Shown here in pieces: positions 56,607-64,000 of a DNA stretch of 64,000 nucleotides (its first letter is position 1; each line of letters opens with the position of its first letter). Under the pieces are notes generated by a model. The model was given only the letters and a program-made list of their open reading frames with translations, was not told the DNA's origin and made no database searches. Source of the DNA: Micropterus salmoides (taxonomy: Eukaryota > Chordata > Actinopteri > Centrarchiformes > Centrarchidae); the NCBI RefSeq assembly GCF_014851395.1, contig NW_024041373.1, forward strand, positions 24,096,693 to 24,160,692, read 5' to 3'. The position numbers and the translations under genes are program-made.

Positions 56607-56823
56607 GCAAAGGGTCTGAATACTTATGACCATGTGATATTTCAGTTTTTCTTTTTTAATAAATTTGCAAAAATTTCTACATTTCTGTTTTTTTCTGTCA
56701 AGATGGGGTGCTGAGTGTACATTACTGAGAAATAAAATGAACTTTTTTGATTTTTGGAAAATGGCTGCAATGAAACAAAGAGTGAAAAATTTAAAGGGGT
56801 CTGAATACTTTCCGTACCCACTG
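56607..56823 (-). repeat. Tc1-like right terminal inverted repeat (217 bp)
   Basis: Inverted copy of 55219-55435. The direct repeats appear as GGGTCTGAATACTT at 56612-56625 and 56797-56810. Reading frames that run from this repeat into the neighbouring CA array are artefacts. Confidence 0.95.

Positions 56824-56826
<3 letters not shown>

Positions 56827-56905
<79 letters not shown>
56827..56905. repeat. (CA)n microsatellite beside the Tc1-like element
   Basis: About 79 bp of pure CA start two bases after the right TA target duplication. Confidence 0.97.
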
Positions 56906-56909
<4 letters not shown>

Positions 56910-57379
56910 CCTATACATGTCTATAAAATAAACACACAAGGGAAAAAGGATATATAGAGATCAATACGCATGCGCACACACAGTTTTGGTTTCTTGTTCA
57001 TGCTTAGGCACAGGTGCACATGCACACAGACCACACAGACAGACGTTGCAGCCACACACTGAACATTCACACTCTCTTACACACACACACAGAGCGCCCA
57101 GTCCAGCAATATTTTGTATTATTCATGAGGGAGAAAATATTCAAATAATTATGAGCTTATGCTTCTGTGCCATCCACTGTGGTTAAGATACATACAGACA
57201 GAAAGAGGTCTACTTTTATTCTATTTGATTTTAAGTTTTTTTTCTTGTGTGTATATACAGTATGTACGTATATTTGTCTAATTTAGCTTCTTTTTGTTGT
57301 TTTTATTTATTGAAATGACTTTGAGAAAGAGAGAGCAAGAGAAACTATCAACACGCTTCACACACACACACACATCCTC

Positions 57380-57414
57380 CTGGTCTGTCTGATGTCATAC
57401 ATCAGACAGACCAG
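57380..57414. repeat. Perfect 16-bp inverted repeat (hairpin)
   Basis: CTGGTCTGTCTGATGT (57380-57395), a 3-base loop, then the exact complement ACATCAGACAGACCAG (57399-57414). It follows a short CA run. Confidence 0.95.
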
Positions 57415-57444
57415 ATACAGTTTTGTTAAAACAACTTTGACATT

Positions 57445-58095
57445 GAAATAGAACAGAATGTAATAGAATATAATACACCAGGTTTAAATAGAAATAGTGG
57501 AACAGAATAACCCAGGGTAGAATATAATAGAACAGAATACAGCAGGCTTGAATAGAATAGTATATATACAGTAGAATAAAATGGAACACAATAGTATAAA
57601 CTATTCATCCAATAGAGTAGAATATATCAGAATAGAATAAAATAGATTAGAACAGAACATAGTCGAATACAATAGAATACACCAGGCTAAAATAGAATAG
57701 ATTTTTTTTAACCAGAATAGAATATACCAGGCTAGAGTATAAAATAGAATAGAAAAGAACACACCAGTCCAGATTAGCAAAAAATTAAATGGAATAAACC
57801 AGGGAAGAATAAAATATGCCATACTAGAATATAATAGAACACAATAGAATGCACGGAGTTATAGAAATAACAATAGAATCGAACAAACCTGGGTAGAACA
57901 GAATAGAACAAACCACAGTAGAATAGAATAGAATAGAACACAACATAGCACAACAAACCAGGCTAAAATGGAATAGAAAATAATAATAAAAAAAGAAAAT
58001 AATACACCAGGCTATAATAGAATATAATAGAACACGACACACCAGGCACAAGAAGATCTTTGTTGTTGGAAAATGATAGAACAGAATAGAATAAA
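57445..58095. repeat. Degenerate AATAG minisatellite with ACCAGGCTA spacers
   Basis: About 650 bp are built from AATAG/AACAG/AATAC pentamers, broken every 30-80 bp by variants of ACCAGGCTA (for example near 57475, 57679, 57727, 57957 and 58003). Opposite-strand frames rich in Phe/Tyr/Leu (YSILFYS-type) are artefacts of TATTC repeats. The array has decayed. Confidence 0.85.
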
Positions 58096-58329
58096 GCAGA
58101 TATTTTATTGCTCTCTGGTAGAAAATATGGTTGTCAGCAGCTACTCCACATGAACTCTCAGAGTCAGACGTTTCCTCCACGTGATTGTACCACTAAGCAA
58201 ACTGCAGAACATCACTTCAGTAAAGCACTATGTCTCCAAGCGCCGAGGTGTCACTCAACCTCCTTCACCACCAAACCGACTAAAACAAACCGGCTCGGCG
58301 GACCTCGTCTTTGTTCTCTCCGTGTTAGC

Positions 58330-58830
58330 TGTCCATCACTTTGATTGGCAGACAAGTGTCAGAGTGAGGGAATGTCGCGGGAAGCTGGGAAGAGAGCAAA
58401 AGCCACGGCGGCAATCTCAATATTTCATCTCGACCCCCGAAGAAGGCCTCGACGGTCTCTTAGTTTAAATTCTAATCTTGTTAGGCCACAGGGGCATGTC
58501 ATTTAGAAAGCCAGCCTCCGAGTCTCCATCCCTCTGCTTTCCTCCCTGGCCAAAACAAATTATTAGAAGATTCCATTATTTCTCCATTATGCATATGTGT
58601 TTGCGTGTGGCTGGCTGTTAAAGGCTGGGGAGAAAGAGCATGGGTAAATAGGCTTGGTTTAGCCCATCATGGGCCAATATGTCTGGCCCCGGACACAGCT
58701 GGGTTCCTCAGGGGTCCTCAAATTGGTCATCATTAGGGCCATAATGCTGTTGTTTTGCTTCTACTAATGTCTCAGACCAGATAATCAGTGTGCAAAAAGG
58801 ATACCACTATCTCAGTTTTGTCTGTCTTTC
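58330..58830. promoter_or_regulatory. Candidate distal regulatory block
   Basis: About 500 bp of unique sequence between the minisatellite and AT-rich DNA, with CAAATTATTAG, CTCCATTATGCATATG, CCATCATGGGCC and CCAGATAATCAG. It lies 28 kb upstream of the start codon. Unverified. Confidence 0.33.
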
Positions 58831-59789
58831 ATTGTCTTGAGTCTCATTCACAAGGGACAGGTACTATGTGAGGACCTCAGATAATTAAGGAATTACCCTC
58901 CAACGCCTGCACTCTGTAAAACTCATTTACAAAGCCTGATTAAATTTGCAGGTTGTCAACAAAGCCCAGCATACAACAGCATAAGATGAAGACTTTTTGG
59001 GTGGGGGAACATTTTAACAATGCAATACCTACTGTTTGTTCACTGTTTCCTAAATTAAGAACGACCTTTCATCTCAACTTTTAAGCTATGGATGAGAAGT
59101 CCTTAAACAATAATTTTACATGCTCGGAAACAGGTGTTTTTCACCAACAGTTTAAATTTTCACCTTGCTGCAGTGATGTAAAAATGTCCTCCAGGGTGCA
59201 ATGAGATCACTGTTGGGTGTGGTCTCAGGTGCAAAAAAAACATGTCTAACAGTGAAGTCATGGTGTTAAGGATTTTGATCGAAAGCTCCAGAACAGATGC
59301 TAAATTGACAAAACATTATATTTTTTTAGCTTGTGATTTAAAACAGCAAAACTTGACATTTGTGCGTGAAAAAAAACTTTAGATATTCTTTTATAGTTTC
59401 AGCTGCTGCCTGCATTTTTATAGATGGAACAATACATTTTCTGAATATTATCCCGTTTGCACAGGATTTTCAATTTGCACAATGCTTTCTACATCACAAA
59501 TAAAAGTTATGGCTCATTCATTTAGGATTTAAATGACTGATATTCAGTGATATCCTGTGTTGTGTCAACTGCGAACATGTCAAACGCGACAATATTTTTT
59601 CCATGTGATAATAATGTTTGTTGTCTATTTTACCTATTTTAAATCTAACTAGGATTCCCATTGATGAATAATCTCAAAGGCAATAGGGAGAAACACACCA
59701 ACACACACAAACAGCAATAAAACTACCCTCCATGGACATCATCAGGACAGCATAAAAACACTGTACATAAGGTTTTTCCATCATTATAA

Positions 59790-60130
59790 ATGAGAGCTGA
59801 GGGAGTTTTCCAGATCATGAAATATATAAAGAGAATTATATTGCATAGGCGATAATCCATACTTCTGCCCTGGACAGTGTGTCAGGGTTATTTTTGGCAA
59901 TGTCAGCTGGCTGTTTTTAAATGGCCTGCATATTTATAATGTCATGGTTTTACAATTTACAGCCTCAAACGGATTTCCTGCAGTTGCAGGGCCATAATCA
60001 TGGTCAGTTCATAACTCACCAGGGATTATTGATGCACTTTCACTCCAGCATAACATATCCCATTTGGTCCAGCAGATGCCATTAGCCAATGCACCTTACA
60101 GTATCAGGGGTAAATATATCCTTTAGTGGC
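59790..60130. promoter_or_regulatory. Candidate distal regulatory block
   Basis: Unique sequence with GGCGATAATCCATAC, ATTTATAATGTCATGG, GCCATAATCATGGTC and GGGATTATTGATGCAC. The TAAT/ATTA-rich but not simple composition is typical of enhancers near developmental genes. Unverified. Confidence 0.33.
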
Positions 60131-60266
60131 TGAAAAGACAATCAGACCACAAACTGGCAATGTTAATTCAAACACTTCACACTGTCAGGGAGAAAAGGTA
60201 TTCCAGTCAGAACAAATTGTTGCTAACCCAAGATAGGTAACACACATGGGGTAAAATCATAGACTG

Positions 60267-61410
60267 TATAAAACATGGACGCAGTGTCCATAACTTCACC
60301 CATTGGTTTCTGAAAAGCCAGTGTGAAGCTCAGTGTGGGCAGCTCCTGTTAGCTCCTGGAGGCTCTGGTTGTCACCTTCCTGGCAGTGCCCGACTCTGGC
60401 TAATCCAAAAATGGGCAAAGAGGTGAAGCTGAGGTGGGCAGAATGAAGCCTGGTTTCTGAACCACCTAGTGGCTATCCACCTGAGTGGGCACATACATGT
60501 TATTCAAAGTGGCTCGCCCTTAATCATGCATAACTTTAAGCGTTAATATTAAGGCTGGGCACGTTAACACGTTATTGCGTTATTAAGTTAAAATTATTGG
60601 CTAAACAACTTTATCTGATAGGCCTTCATGTAGTTTTGCGGGGATACCAAGTAAATTCCCTCCTGTTGATGTCCTGATACCTATTTAGTAAACAGTAATA
60701 GATTCTGGAAACTCACAAAGAGCAAGGATCAGTCTCAATGATTTGTGCAGCGGGCGTGTGCTTGAGGCAGCCACTTCACCTCACTCTAACAGGGACACTT
60801 GCTACTAAACATAGGCCCTAGACTGTTTATGCTGCTCCCTGATAAAAGAAAAATATTTCTGCTGATACCTGTTAAAAAAAAAACAAGAAAACTGGACTTG
60901 TTTTAACAAGCTAGATAAAAGGTAATACCCTGGCAGTGGCAAACAGCTCTGCTTTAATATTCAATTTGATTACATTAATGTTTAAGTTGAGATTTAAAAG
61001 AAATATTTTATTGCTACTGTGTAAAGGGAATACTGCTGGTAAAAAGCACCTTAATTGTTGTTTAAAGTGTTTGCAAACCACATGTTATTGCACTTTTGTG
61101 TATATAGCAGTGCATTTAAATTAAAAGTGTGCAATACACTACTTTAGAATTCATTATTCAATTTTGCTCATAACTATGCGATTAATTGCGATTAAAAATT
61201 TTAATAAATGCCCAGCACTAGTTTACCAGGCACTAGTACCAGGCTGTAAACATGTTTATTTCTGCTGTAAAGTTGGGCATTTTAACATGGGGGTTTAGGG
61301 AGGTTGACTAGTTTTTGGAGCCAGTCACAAGTGGTCATTTGAGGAACTACATTTTTTGCACTTCCACGTTGGCTTCACTTTCCAGCCCTGGAGGTTACCA
61401 CTACTGTAAA
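60267..61410. mobile_element. Nested non-autonomous repeats (an outer element split by an inner one)
   Basis: The left part (60267 to about 60550: ATAGACTGTATAAAACATGG, CACCCATTGGTTTCTGAA) and the right part (about 61245-61410: GGCTGTAAACATGTTTATTT, TTTTGGAGCCAGTCACAAGT, TGGCTTCACTTTCCAGC) look like the two ends of one common percomorph repeat, recognised from memory. Between them, about 60551-61220 begins GGCTGGGCACGTTAACACG and ends with TGCGATTAATTGCGAT..TGCCCAGCACTAG. It has inverted GCTGGGCA/TGCCCAGC ends and the GCGATTAA motif of another widespread non-autonomous element. No coding capacity is seen. Confidence 0.6.
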
Positions 61411-61861
61411 ACCAAATAAGATAATTACTTCACCAAAAAGGACCTTAATCATCAATGAACATTATGTGTTTTACATGGTTTGTATCCCTGTAATATCTTT
61501 GGATAATTTATTGCTTAATCATGTGTGGATGCACACATAGCACCGTTAACTAACATTTAAAAACATTTCTTTAAATAAACGTTTGAACTTGTTTTTGACT
61601 GCCCATTTCTGATACCCATTTCTGGTGGGGATGCAATTATCCAATCAGTGTCGGTGCCTATACTGAATTTATTAAGCAGAATGGTTATTGGCCTGACCAC
61701 TTTATATTAAGTACAGTTTCTTCTACAGTGTAATAATGAAATTCTGTGTTTCAGTCACTGCAAGCTCCCAACTCAGTTTTGGTACCACAGAAAACCCCCA
61801 CTTATGCTGCCTTTCATAAACATGGTTTCAATAGATTTCCATGCAGTTACTGTGTACTTAT

Positions 61862-62994
61862 TTTAAAGGGGTTATATGTAAGTTTTTGATTTTAATAAAT
61901 CAAATTTTCAGAAATGAAGCACATACCTGTTTTCTCCATTGCTATTCTGCTTTTAATGTGAGGTCTCCGGGTCGGATTCAGCCCTGTGCGCGCTCCCGAG
62001 CCTCTCTCGTGCTACAGCGAGAACTCAGCTAACGACATGCAGTCCACTAACACCATAAAACAAACGGCTCACAGCAAAACACAGGGTCCACGTAAGGATC
62101 CAAAACAACAATAAAGGTTTATGTGCTGAAGCCCATCAGACCAAAAGAACAAAGTGAGCATTAGTAAAGCTACAGAAACAGAGAAAGTCACGTTAGCTCG
62201 CAGGCTAACGCCGAGCAGTTGCTTGTGTTATCTGGTGCAGAGTTATTATAACGTTAGCTTTCCACATTACTTCACCAACTAACGCCACCCATGTTACTAT
62301 CATGTGTATCACTGTTGATTTAGCATACAAGAAAGTATGTAACGGCAAAAACAAATATGGAGCAATTTGTTTACTAAAGGTAGCCTATAGTGATGCAGCC
62401 AGGAGCAGCCAACTAACGCTACAGTAGCTCGGACCTGCCGCTGTTTTCTTCATAACATTCAGTTTATGTTTATTGTGGTTTTACCGATACTCAGGTACAC
62501 AGCTTCTCCACCTCTCAGTCGCTGTAACTAACATGACCCACATAACATAAAACACTGCAACAAAACGGTCACAACAACCCAGAGGAAGAGCCATCCACTA
62601 TCACTAGTTACAGTAAAGTTACTGACTGCTGTCTAACTGTTATAAAGTGTGACACAGTGTCGTTATAATATTCAGTCCAGCTCACTAACCGTTTCATTAT
62701 CATCCAATACATGTAGCTTTGCTGACATTGCTGAGCCTCCGGTGAAAGATACACATATAATAAAGATAGTTACTGAAAGCAGCAGGCGAGCTAACGATGT
62801 AGCACGTCAGCTAAATGCAGTAAATGTACCGTGATCATCATGCGTTTATTGTAGGATTTCTGTATGAAAGTTGTTGTGTTTCGGATCATGCTCGCTCATG
62901 ACTTCAAGCGAGCACGCCTACGAGCACACGCCTGGTTGCAATCTTAGAGTCGCACCACTAGTGGCCGCTGGAAACTACATAATGCCCCTTTAAA
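61862..62994. mobile_element. MITE-like non-autonomous DNA element (1.13 kb)
   Basis: It starts TTTAAAGGGGTTATATGTAA and ends with TACATAATGCCCCTTTAAA, imperfect terminal inverted repeats of about 18 bp with TTAA at both edges. The interior is GC-richer than its flanks and carries AACGTTAGCT-type words, but has no frame longer than about 63 codons. TTAA flanks fit a piggyBac-like mobilisation, but the family assignment is open. Confidence 0.65.
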
Positions 62995-64000
62995 TTTAAA
63001 TTAAAAAAATGATCCATGAGCATTTAGAATATGATAAATGTCACTTGCTTCTTTTAGATTGGGAATGTTGAAGAATATACAGTACATATGCTACTCATAC
63101 TGCTGCTCTGAGCCCAAGGAAAAAATGTTTAGACTTGTGACCATAACAGCACCCATATCACATGATCAAGACAAGAGTGAGACGTTAAGCCAGACACTGC
63201 AGAGCTTGAAGCAGATTTGGTCTAAGCAACTACAGCAACACCATTCAGCGCACTGCTTTGTCCACACTGGTTACAATGTGAAGACTCCTGTCAGTAAATC
63301 AAGTCAGAGGGGATCATTTAGTCCTAATGGCTCTACTACAACTGGACCCCCTGTCTATCCAACAACAGGCCCCTCAGTACTGCAGCCCAATGTGGCAAAA
63401 TGTCACCTCTGAAAATTAGCCATCAAGCGGGGGCAATTTTCCCCCTAGCTAAATTGCTAAATAAGTAGCGAGGCTGTAATAGGTAGCAATCTGGGCCTAA
63501 TCTGATGAGATCATTTGGAAAACGTTGGACCGGGGATGAAAGTAGAGGAGGGGAGCACTGTGTGTGTGTGAGAGAGAGAAAATTGTGTAAAAAGTTGTCT
63601 GTGGCTAAACAAATAAGTGTGTAGCTGCATTTTTGTCTATTTGCAGGTGTATAAGTATGTGCTGTGATAACCTTAGAAGACTTCTTTATGTGAGTGTGCC
63701 TGCATGATGTACACACTTTATGTTATATGTACTGCATCTGTGTGATTGCCTTTGTATATGTGCGTATATGCATGAGCTAAGCGTCATCTAAGCTTACGCT
63801 GTGACTGAGGAATCGTGTGGATACAGCTGGAGAGTCATATGACCACGGATGTATAGCTGTGTGCGTCACTATCTTACTGTGCGTGTGTGTGTGTTTGTGT
63901 GTATATAAGAGGGAGGGGATGTGATGGCAGGGGCAGAGGGTGAATATTACTGTAGATGGGTGCCAGATGCCAGCTGGCAGGGGCACAAAGGGAATAGACT

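Larger units (their letters stand above)
55219..56823 (-). mobile_element. Tc1/mariner-family transposon (structurally complete, transposase broken)
   Basis: This 1605-bp element begins CAGTGGGTACGG and ends with the exact reverse complement, flanked on both sides by TA (55217-55218 and 56824-56825), the Tc1/mariner target duplication. The terminal inverted repeats are 217 bp each (55219-55435 and 56607-56823). By eye they are identical base for base, which indicates a recent insertion. Each repeat carries two copies of AAGTATTCAGACCC, one near the tip and one at the inner end, the IR/DR layout known from Sleeping Beauty-type fish elements. A (CA)n array begins immediately to the right. The internal gene is on the minus strand. 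Confidence 0.96.
56824..64000. other. Distal upstream region: repeats and unique DNA
   Basis: No host gene is seen. The content is a CA array, the AATAG minisatellite (57.4-58.1 kb), unique conserved-looking DNA (58.3-58.8 and 59.8-60.1 kb), nested repeats (60.27-61.41 kb), a MITE-like element (61862-62994), and about 1 kb of unremarkable sequence to the window end with short GT runs. Confidence 0.6.

Noticed and set aside
57601..58180. Hydrophobic minus-strand frames resembling membrane proteins
   Set aside because: Translations of TATTC-type minisatellite units rich in Phe, Tyr, Leu and Ser.

Overview
The window is vertebrate nuclear DNA, almost certainly from a percomorph (acanthomorph) teleost. 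The evidence is a split GT-AG gene with long introns, dense CA/GT microsatellites, a fish Tc1-like transposon, and several non-autonomous repeats that I recognise from memory as typical of percomorph genomes. There are no bacterial genes, operons or CRISPR arrays.

The one host protein-coding gene I can support is the 5' two thirds of a TALE-homeobox gene of the Meis1 type, on the minus strand. Seven coding exons can be placed to the base: 30125-30136 (MAQR only), 28143-28363, 27006-27147, 26665-26715, 26035-26085, 24606-24752 and 15472-15583. All introns are GT-AG, the phases agree, and together they give about 245 residues. These carry the N-terminal region and the whole bipartite PBX-binding (Meis/PKNOX N-terminal) domain. 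The homeodomain and C-terminal exons are not here and must lie beyond position 1, so intron 7 exceeds 15.4 kb. Several changes in exons 2 and 6 relative to remembered Meis1 sequences hint that this may be the more divergent of the two teleost meis1 ohnologs (meis1a rather than meis1b). That is an inference.

Layout: 1-15471 is partial intron 7, with microsatellites, a 0.85 kb purine-rich tract and some conserved-looking unique blocks. 15472-30136 holds the coding exons and introns 1-6. 29.9-30.5 kb is a CpG-rich segment over exon 1. 30.1-32 kb is 5' UTR and promoter territory with CCAAT boxes and PBX/HOX- and MEIS-like motifs. 31-64 kb is upstream non-coding DNA in which I see no host coding exons. 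It holds a decayed repeat (40.1-40.6 kb), a retroelement-tail-like fragment (47.1 kb), a structurally complete Tc1-like element (55219-56823) with two identical 217-bp inverted repeats but a broken transposase, a degenerate AATAG minisatellite (57.4-58.1 kb), a nested repeat (60.3-61.4 kb) and a 1.13 kb MITE-like element (61862-62994).

The picture is a developmental regulator embedded in long non-coding DNA that probably carries cis-regulatory elements. I found no evidence of a new enzymatic or defence system. The most informative items are the exact meis1 gene model, the Tc1 copy with identical ends and a dead transposase, the inverted-repeat structures, and the candidate regulatory blocks.
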